The notes below the pieces were generated by a model that was given only the letters and a program-made list of their open reading frames with translations, ran no database searches and was not told the origin of the DNA. This document shows, in pieces, positions 1 to 7,152 of a stretch of 16,664 nt of DNA. The DNA lies in the NCBI GenBank assembly GCA_017861495.1, contig JAGFXW010000046.1, forward strand, positions 1 through 16,664, given 5' to 3'. Position numbers and translations under genes: made by a program. Source of the stretch: Bacillota bacterium (lineage in GTDB: Bacteria; Bacillota_C; Negativicutes; CTSoil-072). Within the stretch, counting starts at the first letter, position 1, and each line of letters starts with the position of its first letter.

Positions 1-264
1 GATATCAGCGGGCGCCCCTATTTGGCTTATTCGGCGGAAGTTTCCGCTCCCGCTATCGGCGGTTTTGACAGTGAATTAACGGAAGAATTCTTTCGGGCTG
101 TGGCGGTGCACGCGGGGATGACGATCCATGTCCGCTTGTTAGCGGGAAAAAATGCGCATCATTGTGTGGAAGCCATTTTCAAGGCTTTTGGAAGGGCTTT
201 GAGCGAGGCGGTACAAATCGATGCGAGAATTCAAGGCGTCATGTCTACAAAAGGAGTACTGTGA
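1..264 (+). CDS. hisB: Imidazoleglycerol-phosphate dehydratase HisB, C-terminal part
   Basis: Open from the first base of the window, so the start lies upstream; 87 residues remain. HisB dehydrates imidazole-glycerol phosphate to imidazole-acetol phosphate in histidine synthesis, using a di-manganese site. The visible part carries the typical HisB end: DISGRPYL, then [16 protein letters not shown], then the metal-ligand segment [17 protein letters not shown] and the terminal STKG. The HH of NAHH matches the conserved His pair of the family. The stop TGA (262-264) lies just before hisH, whose ribosome binding site AAGGAG (251-256) is inside the hisB end. The gene is part of the his operon and was probably transcribed from a promoter outside the window. 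Confidence 0.95.
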   Translation, partial: DISGRPYLAYSAEVSAPAIGGFDSELTEEFFRAVAVHAGMTIHVRLLAGKNAHHCVEAIFKAFGRALSEAVQIDARIQGVMSTKGVL

Positions 265-266
265 GT

Positions 267-875
267 ATGATTGCAATTATTGACTATGGGATGGGGAATT
301 TATATAGCGTGGAAAAAGCGCTGGCGAAACTGGGCGCTGATGCGACGATTACCAGTGATCCCCAGGTTATCACTGCTGCGGATCATGTAGTTCTGCCGGG
401 GGTTGGCGCGTTTGGCGATTGTATGCGGAACTTGGAGAAGTCCGGCCTTGTCCCGGTTATTCGCCAGGTTATAGCAGCCGGCGTTCCGTTTCTCGGTATC
501 TGTTTGGGGTTGCAATTGTTATTTGATGGGAGCGAAGAAGATCCGGGTGTTGCCGGACTGGGGATTTTCCCCGGAATGGTTCGTAAAATTGTGGCGCCGG
601 GATTTAAAATTCCTCATATGGGCTGGAATAGCATCCGCATTGAACGCCCAAGTCCATTGTTTGCCACTGTACCGGCAAATTCGTACGTTTACTTTGTCCA
701 CAGCTACCATGCGGTACCGGATGATCCGGAATTGGTTACGGCGGTGACTGACTATGGCGGATCGGTAACAGCCGCTGTCGGTCGTGGCAATGTGCAGGCC
801 GTTCAATTCCATCCGGAAAAGTCCAGCAGTGTAGGGATGCTGATTTTAGAGGGGTTTAAGGGGATGAGCGTATGA
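267..875 (+). CDS. hisH: Imidazole glycerol phosphate synthase, glutaminase subunit HisH
   Basis: Class I glutamine amidotransferase that hydrolyses glutamine and channels ammonia to HisF. From ATG 267 the protein has 202 residues, normal for HisH. The catalytic triad is visible: Cys79 in FLGICLGLQLLFDGSEE, and His182 and Glu184 in VQFHPEKSS. The N-terminus IAIIDYGMGNLYSV and the oxyanion strand PGVGAFGDCM are typical. The start is not fully settled. GTG 261 overlaps the hisB stop (GTGA) but sits only 4 bases after AAGGAG, whereas ATG 267 sits 10 bases after it. I prefer 267; the earlier start would add two residues. The stop overlaps the hisA start by 4 bp (ATGA), suggesting translational coupling. 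Confidence 0.95.
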   Translation: MIAIIDYGMGNLYSVEKALAKLGADATITSDPQVITAADHVVLPGVGAFGDCMRNLEKSGLVPVIRQVIAAGVPFLGICLGLQLLFDGSEEDPGVAGLGIFPGMVRKIVAPGFKIPHMGWNSIRIERPSPLFATVPANSYVYFVHSYHAVPDDPELVTAVTDYGGSVTAAVGRGNVQAVQFHPEKSSSVGMLILEGFKGMSV

Positions 876-1606
876 TTATTTTTCCGGCAATAGATCTTCG
901 CGGCGGAAAGTGTGTAAGGCTGACTGAAGGCCGTTTTGACCAGGAAACGGTATTTTCCGAATATCCGGCCGATATGGCGCGCCGCTGGCAATCGGAAGGC
1001 GCAGAATACCTTCACGTGGTTGATTTAGACGGCGCTTTGGCCGGTGATTCGCGCAATCTGAATGTGGTACGGGACATTGTGGCAGCCGTCACTATTCCAG
1101 TGCAATTGGGCGGCGGCATCCGCACACTGGACAACATAGAACAAGTTTTAGCGGCCGGTGTGCGGCGTGTGATTTTGGGTTCGGTGGCAGTGCGCGAGCC
1201 GCAATTGGTGGCGGACGCCTGCCGTTTGTACGGCGACCGGATTGTGGTGGGAATTGACGCCCGCGATGGACAGGTTGCAGTGGATGGCTGGGGCATTTCC
1301 GGCGGAGTCGCTGCCGGTGAGCTGGCTGTCCGGATGGCGGCGGCAGGGGTCCAACGAATTATTTATACGGATATTTCGCGCGACGGAACCCTTAGCGGGG
1401 TAAATATTACGGCGACGGTAGAATTGGCGGAAAAGGCCGGAATACCGGTTATTGCTTCTGGCGGCGTCAGCAACATCAAGGATATTATCGACTTGGTTGC
1501 GGTAAGCAGTAAAGGAATAGAGGGCGTTATTGTCGGCAAAGCGATTTATACCGGAGCGCTGTCGCTGGCGGAAGCAATCCGCATCGCCAGGAAGGATGTG
1601 GTATAA
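872..1606 (+). CDS. hisA: ProFAR isomerase HisA
   Basis: Phosphoribosylformimino-5-aminoimidazole carboxamide ribotide isomerase, which converts ProFAR to PRFAR by an Amadori rearrangement in histidine synthesis. It is a 244-residue (beta/alpha)8 barrel of normal length. The catalytic base Asp8 is in [15 protein letters not shown] and the catalytic acid Asp129 in VVGIDARDG. The phosphate-binding loops LGGGIRT and [11 protein letters not shown] are present, and [14 protein letters not shown] is the typical C-terminal half motif. ATG 872 overlaps the hisH stop by 4 bp, and the TAA stop at 1604-1606 shares one base with the hisF ATG. It has the HisA rather than HisF signature, since it lacks the [11 protein letters not shown] start that follows in the next gene. 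Confidence 0.97.
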   Translation: MIIFPAIDLRGGKCVRLTEGRFDQETVFSEYPADMARRWQSEGAEYLHVVDLDGALAGDSRNLNVVRDIVAAVTIPVQLGGGIRTLDNIEQVLAAGVRRVILGSVAVREPQLVADACRLYGDRIVVGIDARDGQVAVDGWGISGGVAAGELAVRMAAAGVQRIIYTDISRDGTLSGVNITATVELAEKAGIPVIASGGVSNIKDIIDLVAVSSKGIEGVIVGKAIYTGALSLAEAIRIARKDVV

Positions 1607-2364
1607 TGTTTACAAAACGAATTATTCCATGTCTGGATGTAAAAGACGGCAGGGTTGTAAAAGGTACGAATTTTGTCGGCCTGCGTGATGCCGGCGATCC
1701 GGTGGATTTAGCCGCCGTTTATGATCGGGAAATGGCCGATGAGCTTGTTTTCCTCGATATTACCGCTTCTTCCGATGAACGGAACACGATGGTAGACGTG
1801 GTTCATCGGACTGCGGGAGAGGTGTTTATCCCGTTTACCGTGGGCGGCGGAATCCGGACGGTAGACGATATCCGCAAAATGCTGCAGGCCGGCGCTGATA
1901 AGGTATCGGTGAATACGGCCGCGATCAAAAATCCGCAATTAATTGCCGACGGCGCGGCCCGTTTCGGCCGGCAGTGCATCGTGCTGGCGGTTGACGCCCG
2001 GCAGATTGGTTTTGAAAAATGGGAAGTGTACATTAATGGCGGGCGGACTCCGACTGGCATCGATGTGTTGGAGTGGGTCCGGCAGGCGGTTGACCTTGGG
2101 GCGGGAGAGATTTTGCTGACCAGCATGGATAAGGACGGAACAAAAGACGGGTATGATATTCCGCTTACCCGCCTGGTTTCTGAAACGGTCGACGTGCCGG
2201 TTATTGCTTCCGGCGGAGCGGGCGAATTGCAGCATTTTTATGATGTATTAACGGCGGGCAAAGCCGATGCGGTATTGGCTGCTTCGGTATTCCACTATGG
2301 GCAGTTCAAGGTCCGCCAAGTAAAAGAATATTTGCGGCAACGGAATCTGGAGGTGCGGTTATGA
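1606..2364 (+). CDS. hisF: Imidazole glycerol phosphate synthase, cyclase subunit HisF
   Basis: Cyclase that uses ammonia from HisH to turn PRFAR into imidazole-glycerol phosphate and AICAR. It has 252 residues, the usual length. The two catalytic aspartates fall at the family positions: Asp11 in [16 protein letters not shown] and Asp130 in VLAVDARQ. Phosphate-binding loops [10 protein letters not shown] and [12 protein letters not shown] are present, with the typical [15 protein letters not shown] and [15 protein letters not shown] segments. It overlaps hisA by one base and hisIE by four (ATGA at 2361-2364). Being placed after hisH and hisA, it completes the two-subunit synthase in the same transcript. 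Confidence 0.97.
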   Translation: MFTKRIIPCLDVKDGRVVKGTNFVGLRDAGDPVDLAAVYDREMADELVFLDITASSDERNTMVDVVHRTAGEVFIPFTVGGGIRTVDDIRKMLQAGADKVSVNTAAIKNPQLIADGAARFGRQCIVLAVDARQIGFEKWEVYINGGRTPTGIDVLEWVRQAVDLGAGEILLTSMDKDGTKDGYDIPLTRLVSETVDVPVIASGGAGELQHFYDVLTAGKADAVLAASVFHYGQFKVRQVKEYLRQRNLEVRL

Positions 2365-3017
2365 TTAATTTTGATGAATTGAAATTTGGGGCCCACGGGC
2401 TGATCCCGGCTGTGGTCCAGGATGTTTCAACCAATGAAGTAGTAATGATGGCCTATATGAACAAGGAATCACTGCAAAAGACGCTCGAAACCGGCGTAAC
2501 CTGGTTTTACAGCCGCAGCCGGTTGAGCCTGTGGCAAAAAGGAGAGACTTCCGGCCATATTCAAAAAGTCCATGATATTTTATACGATTGTGATGCCGAT
2601 ACGCTGCTGATTAAAGTCACGCAAGTTGGAGCCGCTTGCCACGAAGGAACTTTTTCCTGTTTCAGCCGGAGTTTGTTGAGTGAAGAAAAACAGGCGGAAA
2701 AAATTGTCGACCCGGCGCAAATTTATGGGCAGTCGGTATCGACGATCCTGCATGAACTTTACGGCGTCATCAGTGACCGTAAAGCGAACCCCAAAGAGGG
2801 GTCCTACACAACGTACCTGTTTGAAAAAGGCCAGGATAAAATTCTGAAAAAAGTGGGCGAAGAAGCGACCGAAACAGTCATTGCTTCGAAAAACCTCAGC
2901 AAAGAAGAATTGCTTTATGAGATGGCGGATCTGTGGTATCATTGCCTCGTATTATTAGCGTTCCACAATGTTGCTCCCAGCGAGTTGCTGGCTGAGCTGC
3001 AAAAACGCCGCAAATAG
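2361..3017 (+). CDS. hisI: Bifunctional phosphoribosyl-AMP cyclohydrolase / phosphoribosyl-ATP pyrophosphatase HisIE
   Basis: A 218-residue fusion of HisI (about 1-110) and HisE (about 120-218). These are the second and third steps of histidine synthesis, in which PR-ATP loses pyrophosphate and the PR-AMP ring is opened. The HisI part shows [31 protein letters not shown], and metal ligands in YDCDAD (Cys77 and the aspartates) and ACHEGTFSC (Cys93, Cys100). The HisE part shows [21 protein letters not shown] and ATETVIA, with a final helical segment [16 protein letters not shown]. The ATG overlaps the hisF stop and GGAGG (2349-2353) precedes it. It appears to be the last his gene: the next gene is separated by 42 bp that include a -10-like box. 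Confidence 0.95.
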   Translation: MINFDELKFGAHGLIPAVVQDVSTNEVVMMAYMNKESLQKTLETGVTWFYSRSRLSLWQKGETSGHIQKVHDILYDCDADTLLIKVTQVGAACHEGTFSCFSRSLLSEEKQAEKIVDPAQIYGQSVSTILHELYGVISDRKANPKEGSYTTYLFEKGQDKILKKVGEEATETVIASKNLSKEELLYEMADLWYHCLVLLAFHNVAPSELLAELQKRRK

Positions 3018-3025
3018 AGCTTGGG

Positions 3026-3031
3026 TATAAT
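3026..3031 (+). promoter_or_regulatory. Possible -10 box for the NlpC/P60 gene
   Basis: A perfect TATAAT lies between hisIE and the next gene, about 30 bp before its ATG. No convincing -35 hexamer is found 16-18 bp upstream, so this may be a weak promoter or a chance match, with readthrough from the his operon as the alternative. No terminator hairpin is seen after hisIE. Confidence 0.35.
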
Positions 3032-3059
3032 ACTTAAAAACTGAGCGGAGGGTGTGATA

Positions 3060-3737
3060 ATGCGTAGGTTTATACGAATTTTACTAATCTCAACAGTTTT
3101 TATCAGCATGAATTGGTTCAATCCTGTATCGGCCTCCGGTTATTATTACTCCGAAGGCGACCAGGGAACTGAGGTGGCTGCGATCAACAGCAAACTTCGG
3201 CAGGCCGGTTTCCGGGCCGTCGCGGAAGGGCCAATGTTTACTGCGAAAACTGCGACCGCAGTTAAAGCGTTTCAAAAAAACCACAAGCTAATTGTAACCG
3301 GTATCGTCGAAGACAAAACATATCAGGCTTTGATGAACAAGACTATGCCGGAGGATAAGGCCATGGTTCCGAAGGCAAAAGCAGTTATCAATACATCGTT
3401 TGAATATCTTGGTGTGCCATACCGGTATGGTGGGACCACTCCACGGGGCTTTGATTGTTCCGGGTTTGTACAGTATGTTTATAAAAAGCATGGCATAACA
3501 TTGCCCCGGACGGCTGATATTCAGTACAAATCCGGAGCAGCGGTTGCCCGAAAACAACTCCGGGCCGGTGATATGGTGTTTTTTTCTACGACCGACAAAG
3601 GTGTATCCCATAGCGGAATTTATTTAGGCGACAATAAATTTATCAGCGCTACCTCAAGCCGTGGCATTGCCATCCGGAGCATGAGTGATCCTTATTGGCA
3701 GCCGCGTTATTTGGGCGCCCGGCGCATCCTTCAATAA
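3060..3737 (+). CDS. Secreted peptidoglycan hydrolase with PG-binding and NlpC/P60 domains
   Basis: A 225-residue exported protein. Residues 1-25 form a signal peptide (basic RRFIR, hydrophobic core, likely cleavage after the VSA at 23-25). Residues about 31-92 are a PG_binding_1 domain (SEGDQGTEVAAINSKL, then AVKAFQKNHKLIVTGIVEDKTY). Residues about 105-225 are an NlpC/P60 cysteine peptidase with catalytic Cys133 in GFDCSGFVQYVY and His184 in SHSGIYLG. Such enzymes cut stem peptides (gamma-D-Glu to diamino acid bonds) in the cell wall. The third polar residue, often His in the F-I-H-A segment, reads Ser196 here (KFISATSS). The start is ATG 3060, 7 bases after GGAGGG (3047-3052); an in-frame GTG at 3054 overlaps poorly with that site. 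The physiological role (growth, separation or spore related) cannot be told from sequence. Confidence 0.9.
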   Translation: MRRFIRILLISTVFISMNWFNPVSASGYYYSEGDQGTEVAAINSKLRQAGFRAVAEGPMFTAKTATAVKAFQKNHKLIVTGIVEDKTYQALMNKTMPEDKAMVPKAKAVINTSFEYLGVPYRYGGTTPRGFDCSGFVQYVYKKHGITLPRTADIQYKSGAAVARKQLRAGDMVFFSTTDKGVSHSGIYLGDNKFISATSSRGIAIRSMSDPYWQPRYLGARRILQ

Positions 3738-3757
3738 CTTCGGAGGGAACGCTTATT

Positions 3758-3982
3758 ATGAATGAATATGTAAAAGTCGCCGTACTGCAAAACGAAATTG
3801 AAGCGCGATTACTAGACTCTATCTTGCAGGAACGCCAAATACCGCATGTATTGCAATCCTACCACGATGTTGCCTATGATGGCTTGTTCCAGTTCCAGCA
3901 AGGGTGGGGCTGTGTGTATGCTCCCCACAGCGTTGAACAGGAGATACGCGAGATTATCGCCGACCTTTTGGCAGAACGCTGA
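3758..3982 (+). CDS. Small DUF2007-like protein
   Basis: 74 residues, from ATG 3758 with CGGAGGG at 3741-3747. The opening EYVKVAVLQNEIEARLLDSILQ and the QIPHVLQS segment match the pattern of DUF2007-type 'putative signal transducing' proteins, which resemble small ferredoxin-like folds and have no firm function. No signal peptide or membrane segment is seen. It lies 20 bp after the NlpC/P60 gene, probably co-transcribed, and is followed by a strong terminator. The family assignment is by pattern only; a lineage-specific hypothetical protein is the alternative. Confidence 0.75.
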   Translation: MNEYVKVAVLQNEIEARLLDSILQERQIPHVLQSYHDVAYDGLFQFQQGWGCVYAPHSVEQEIREIIADLLAER

Positions 3983-4006
3983 CAAAGGTGAGTACGAATA
4001 AAAAAT

Positions 4007-4070
4007 AAAGGGATACTATCCAAACGCTGAGGTCAAGCAACCGAGTCAAAGCGTTGGATAGTATCCTTTT
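4007..4070. terminator. Bidirectional rho-independent terminator
   Basis: A long hairpin: GGATACTATCC (4011-4021), one bulged A, AACGCT (4023-4028), a 21-nt loop, then AGCGTT (4050-4055) and GGATAGTATCC (4056-4066). It is followed by TTTT on the plus strand, and on the minus strand by a T-rich run (complement of the A-rich 4000-4009). It sits between convergent transcription units and can end both. Confidence 0.88.
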
Positions 4071-4073
4071 AAT

Positions 4074-5258
4074 TTACTTTACAAGGCGCGGCAGGCTGGT
4101 TTTCATGAACCGGTCAATCCGTTCCAGAGCTTCCGTTAGTTTGGCTAAGGATGCTGCATAGGAACAGCGGATAAAACCTTCGCCGCAAGCTCCGAAAGCA
4201 TCGCCGGGAACAAGGGCGACCCGTTCCGCTTTCAAGAGTTCTTCCGCAAACTGCAGTGAAGTCAACCCGGTCTCTTTGATACTCGGGAAAATGTAAAATG
4301 CGCCTTTTGGTTCAAAACAATTCAGACCGATTTCCCGCAGGCCTTTGAACATGAAGCGGCGGCGGGTATCATATTCCGCAACCATTTTTTGGACGCTGCT
4401 GTCACCGTTTTGCAACGCTTCAAGGGCTGCAAACTGAGCCGTAATGGGTGCGCACAGCATTGTGAGCTGATGGATTTTCGTCATTGCGCCGATGAAATCG
4501 GGGTTTCCTAACGCATAGCCGATCCGCCAACCGGTCATGGCATGCGATTTGGAAAAGCCGTTCAACAGAATGGTCCGGTCTTTCATGTCCGGTAAACTGG
4601 CGACGCAAGTATGCTTCCCTTCGTAGGTGAGGCTGGCATAGATTTCGTCGGATATAACGATTAAATCGTTGCGCTTCGCGAACTCCGTGATCGCTATCAA
4701 TTCTTGTCGGGGCAAGATGGCGCCGGTAGGATTATTCGGATAACCCAACAGCAAAACTTTTGTGCGGCTTGTCAGTTTTTCTTCCAGTTGCTTTACGGTT
4801 ACCTGAAAATTATTTTCCATGGTCGTCGCTACCGGAACAGGAACACCGCCGGCCAGGAGTGTACAAGCCTGGTAGGAAACGTAGCAAGGTTCGGGAATGA
4901 GGACTTCATCTCCGGGAGAAAGAATGGCGCGCATTGCCAGGTCTAAGGCTTCGCTGACGCCAACCGTAACCAAGGCTTCTGTACGGGGATTGTAGGTCAG
5001 GCCGTCAAAGTCTTTTTGGATTTTGCGGACAATTTCTTCCCTCAATTCCAATAAACCGGCGTTGGAGGTGTACGAAGTATAGCCAAGATGCAAGCCGTGG
5101 ATACAGCTTTCCCGAATGTGCCAGGGCGTGATAAAATCCGGTTCGCCGACGCCGAGGGAAATCACGTCCTCCATCTCGGCGGCGATGTCGAAAAACCGGC
5201 GGATACCGGAAGGTGGGATAGCTTTGACAGTGGGGGAAATACGGTCGGCCCAGGTCAT
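4074..5258 (-). CDS. alaT: Class I/II PLP aminotransferase, probable alanine transaminase (AlaT-like)
   Basis: 394 residues, fold type I aminotransferase subfamily I. Visible landmarks are SLGVGEPDF (35-42), YPNNPTG (173-179) with the cofactor-binding Asn, SDEIYASL (203-210), the Schiff-base lysine Lys237 in GFSKSHAMTGWRIGY, and the C-terminal carboxylate-binding Arg in EGFIRCSYA. The ATG overlaps the stop of the Lrp-type gene by 4 bp (ATGA at 5255-5258), so the two are translationally coupled. The Lrp-plus-aminotransferase order matches Bacillus alaR-alaT (formerly yugG-yugH), where the enzyme makes alanine from pyruvate and glutamate. The upstream T-box with a GCC specifier also points to alanine. 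Substrate specificity is inferred from context; related enzymes of this subfamily use aspartate, aromatic or other amino acids. The symbol is tentative. Confidence 0.8.
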   Translation of the reverse strand: MTWADRISPTVKAIPPSGIRRFFDIAAEMEDVISLGVGEPDFITPWHIRESCIHGLHLGYTSYTSNAGLLELREEIVRKIQKDFDGLTYNPRTEALVTVGVSEALDLAMRAILSPGDEVLIPEPCYVSYQACTLLAGGVPVPVATTMENNFQVTVKQLEEKLTSRTKVLLLGYPNNPTGAILPRQELIAITEFAKRNDLIVISDEIYASLTYEGKHTCVASLPDMKDRTILLNGFSKSHAMTGWRIGYALGNPDFIGAMTKIHQLTMLCAPITAQFAALEALQNGDSSVQKMVAEYDTRRRFMFKGLREIGLNCFEPKGAFYIFPSIKETGLTSLQFAEELLKAERVALVPGDAFGACGEGFIRCSYAASLAKLTEALERIDRFMKTSLPRLVK

Positions 5259-5734
5259 GGTGTCACCACCAGTCTGCGGTCTTTTTCCCGGTCTTCAATG
5301 ATTACGCCTTCCTCTTTGTATTTTTTGAGGACAAAGTGGCTGGTTGTGCTGATAACGCCTTCGATCGTTGCCAATTTGGTAGAGACGAAGTGGGCGACTT
5401 CTTTCATGGTTTTTCCTTCGACCATAACCAATAAGTCAAATGCTCCCGACAACAAGAAGAGGTTTCTGACTTCCGGGAAACGGTAAATGCGCTCGGCGAT
5501 CGCATCGAAACCTACTTCGCGCTGTGGCGTGATCCGCACGGTAATGATAGACGAAACTACATCTTCGCCGGCTTTTTCCCAGTTGACAATTGTATGGTAT
5601 TTAACAATGATTTTCTCTTGCTCCAACTGGCGAATCTGCGCGGCAATTTCCTCCGCTGGACGTCCGAGCAATTTCGAGAGTGTCTCCGGAGTCTGGGTGT
5701 AATCCTTCTCTAATAATTCGAGTAATTTTTTCAT
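5255..5734 (-). CDS. alaR: Lrp/AsnC-family transcriptional regulator (AlaR-like)
   Basis: 159 residues. An N-terminal winged helix-turn-helix (about 10-50, with TPETLSKLLGRPAEEIAAQIRQL as two helices) is followed by a RAM/AsnC ligand-binding domain (about 65-145, with IITVRITPQ, GAFDLLVMVEGKTMKEV and IEGVISTTSHFVL). Such proteins form octamers that bind amino acids. It is the first gene behind the T-box leader, with AAGGAG 8 bases before ATG, and overlaps the aminotransferase. By analogy with Bacillus AlaR it may control the alanine transaminase and itself. Two sequence elements near 5847-5880 and 6160-6171 are candidate binding sites, but this is only inference. Confidence 0.87.
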   Translation of the reverse strand: MKKLLELLEKDYTQTPETLSKLLGRPAEEIAAQIRQLEQEKIIVKYHTIVNWEKAGEDVVSSIITVRITPQREVGFDAIAERIYRFPEVRNLFLLSGAFDLLVMVEGKTMKEVAHFVSTKLATIEGVISTTSHFVLKKYKEEGVIIEDREKDRRLVVTP

Positions 5735-5846
5735 AAAAACAACTCCTTATCGTTAATTTTTTAAAATGGATAAATAAAGGTAGATTAGAAAACCCGGTTT
5801 GCACCGATCTTTCATGGCGACGGTGGAGGCCGCTGGTTGAACTTAT

Positions 5847-5880
5847 GTGCACCAGAAAAAAAATATGTTTTTTTGTGCAC
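5847..5880. repeat. Inverted repeat GTGCAC...GTGCAC with A7/T7 inner arms
   Basis: GTGCAC at 5847-5852 and at 5875-5880 enclose A-rich (5856-5863) and T-rich (5868-5874) arms. This gives 6 plus 7 complementary pairs with a 3-base bulge (CAG) and a small loop. It lies directly after the T-box terminator and about 110 bp before the Lrp-type start. It could be an operator for that regulator or an RNA hairpin; neither is shown. Confidence 0.5.
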
Positions 5881-5881
5881 C

Positions 5882-5911
5882 AAAAAATCCCGTCCTGAAA
5901 AGGACGGGATT
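5882..5911 (-). terminator. T-box leader intrinsic terminator
   Basis: On the minus strand an 11-bp perfect stem (AATCCCGTCCT pairing with AGGACGGGATT) with a 4-nt loop is followed by a T run. Its 5' arm contains CCCGT, which can instead pair with ACGGG at the end of the T-box motif (5917-5921) to form the antiterminator. This is the decision point of the leader. Confidence 0.93.
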
Positions 5912-6127
5912 ATCTTCCCGTGGTACCACCTGAATTAGCCGCATGGGCTCACTTTGTCTTGTTAACGCCAAGGTACGGTCGCGCTTACTGACGCTCGTTC
6001 AGCTAACAGCTCCAGGGAGGCTTTCACTGTTGTGTTTCTGTTGGATTTCACCAATCCCAACTCTCTGCAAAGAAACCCGCACCAGCTACTATTCCTGTCA
6101 TCGCCGATATGATGTATAATATTGTCT
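5882..6127 (-). ncRNA. T-box leader (riboswitch), probable tRNA-Ala specificity
   Basis: A T-box leader senses uncharged tRNA and allows readthrough into the downstream operon. On the minus strand the order is: Stem I from about 6110, with the GGAATAGTAG segment (about 6096-6087), CAGAGAG (6067-6061) and a distal hairpin TTGG...GGTGAAATCCAA (6060-6041); the specifier region GTGAAAGCCTCCCTGGAGC; the GAACG...CAGTAAGC...GACCG Stem II-type element (6000-5976); and the T-box AGGTGGTACCACGGG (5931-5917) with TGG(T)-type bulge for the tRNA acceptor end. Aligning GAAA-nnn-(7 nt)-GGAGC with known glyQS-type leaders places the specifier at 6021-6019, reading GCC (Ala). The base after it is T, where A is usual, so the codon assignment is likely but not certain. 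The start given is the predicted transcription start. Confidence 0.93.
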
Positions 6128-6133
6128 TGATTT

Positions 6134-6162
6134 AGAATAGCATAACTCTGCACGGTTGTAAA
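6134..6162 (-). promoter_or_regulatory. Promoter of the T-box/alaR/alaT operon
   Basis: On the minus strand TTTACA (-35, 6162-6157) and TATTCT (-10, 6139-6134) are separated by 17 bp. TG precedes the -10 by one base (extended -10). The predicted start near 6127 leaves a leader of about 245 nt to the terminator, right for a T-box. Confidence 0.75.
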
Positions 6163-6232
6163 TATGTTTTTCTAACATGCACAGTATGTAACATTTTGAA
6201 CGTTTATATTAGGAATAATTAACAATAGTACA

Positions 6233-7024
6233 TTATTTTGGTTTGCCTTTACGCCAGAAGGCCATATGTTTGGCCTTCAATTCCTCTCTTGTTGGGGCGG
6301 CCGGCCAAAGTTCCGCCGTTTCTTTCGCCCGCATCGCCGAAGCCAGGTGTGTATACAGACCGGGATTGCTTTTTTCCATTTCTACCAGCAGTTCTTTGAT
6401 TTCCTGGCGTTTTGTTTTTCCGTTGTACGGGCAAGGGCTGGCGACCGGCGTATAGCCATGCAGCGATGGCGACTGGGCAAGCTGTATTTCCCGGAAATAC
6501 AGGAGAGGCCGTATCAGTGTAAGTCCGGTACGGTCGAGATATGTTTTGGGCAGAAACGTTTTTAATTGGCCGGAATAAAGAAGCTCCATATAGAAGGTTT
6601 CCACGGCATCGTCATGATGGTGGGCATAGGCGATTTTGTTAAAGCCTTTTTCCTTGGCGATCCGGTTAATTGCGCCGCGGCGGAAAAAAGCGCAGGTAAA
6701 GCAAGGCGACTTGTTGCCGGATTCGGCAATGGCAGCGGCAATATTCACTTGTTCGCTAATAAAAGGAATATCCAGTTCGCGGCAGAAACGTTCCAAAGCG
6801 GTTATATCAAAGTTGGTAGTGAACATTGGATCGATGGTCACTGCGGCCAAATCGAAGCGGATTGGCGCATACCGGCGAATGATGGACAGGGCATAGGTCA
6901 AAAACATGCTGTCTTTGCCGCCCGATAAGCCAATTAAGATTTTGTCGTTCTCCTCGATCAGGTCAAACTCCAGGATGGACCGCCAGATCGGCGCGGAATA
7001 TTCATGGGGTAAAAGTTTTTTCAT
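6233..7024 (-). CDS. TtcA-like tRNA thiolation protein (PP-loop ATPase with 4Fe-4S cysteines)
   Basis: 263 residues of the TtcA/TtuA family, which thiolate tRNA bases (TtcA: 2-thiocytidine at position 32) by adenylating the base and delivering sulfur through an oxygen-sensitive 4Fe-4S cluster. The PP-loop SGGKDS is at 34-39. Cys108 and Cys111 lie in PCFTC and Cys198 in PCPYNGKTKR, giving the three-cysteine cluster pattern. YAHHHDDAVETF (133-144) is the conserved His/Asp segment. It is slightly shorter than E. coli TtcA, and the third motif is CPYNG rather than CNLCG, so the exact tRNA position is open. ATG 7024 has GTGAGG about 7 bases upstream. No hairpin terminator is visible after the stop, so transcripts may run into the T-box promoter region. 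Confidence 0.85.
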   Translation of the reverse strand: MKKLLPHEYSAPIWRSILEFDLIEENDKILIGLSGGKDSMFLTYALSIIRRYAPIRFDLAAVTIDPMFTTNFDITALERFCRELDIPFISEQVNIAAAIAESGNKSPCFTCAFFRRGAINRIAKEKGFNKIAYAHHHDDAVETFYMELLYSGQLKTFLPKTYLDRTGLTLIRPLLYFREIQLAQSPSLHGYTPVASPCPYNGKTKRQEIKELLVEMEKSNPGLYTHLASAMRAKETAELWPAAPTREELKAKHMAFWRKGKPK

Positions 7025-7051
7025 AAATTCCTCACAATTAGGTTGATAATA

Positions 7052-7080
7052 TTGTAATCCTGTGGATAATATCTTATTAT
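7052..7080 (+). promoter_or_regulatory. Possible promoter of the sigma-54 activator gene
   Basis: TTGTAA (7052-7057) and TATTAT (7075-7080) are 17 bp apart on the plus strand, about 65 bp before the activator gene. The box overlaps the opposing promoter for the TtcA-like gene, so the two would compete for polymerase. Confidence 0.45.
7061..7069. promoter_or_regulatory. DnaA-box-like 9-mer
   Basis: TGTGGATAA (reverse complement TTATCCACA) is a perfect match to the strong DnaA box. It lies in the spacer of the plus-strand promoter and just downstream of the minus-strand -10. Single boxes occur by chance, so a regulatory role is only possible. Confidence 0.4.
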
Positions 7081-7104
7081 ACAGGATAAATAAAATTTTC
7101 CCAA
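7076..7104 (-). promoter_or_regulatory. Promoter of the TtcA-like gene
   Basis: On the minus strand TTGGGA (7104-7099) and a perfect TATAAT (7081-7076) are separated by 17 bp, with the start codon about 50 bp downstream of the -10. Confidence 0.65.
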
Positions 7105-7152
7105 AAGGTATTTAATTAAAGCCGATTTTAAGGGCTGGGAGGTAAGCTGGCT

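Noticed and set aside
5088..5486. 132-codon plus-strand frame over the Lrp/aminotransferase junction
   Set aside because: Antisense shadow of two well-supported genes, with no ribosome binding site or recognisable domain.
5962..6153. 63-codon minus-strand frame within the T-box leader
   Set aside because: It coincides with structured T-box RNA and has no ribosome binding site.
6153..6232. Search for a terminator after the TtcA-like gene
   Set aside because: Only weak AACGTT/AATGTT-like pairing is seen, without a T run; not called.
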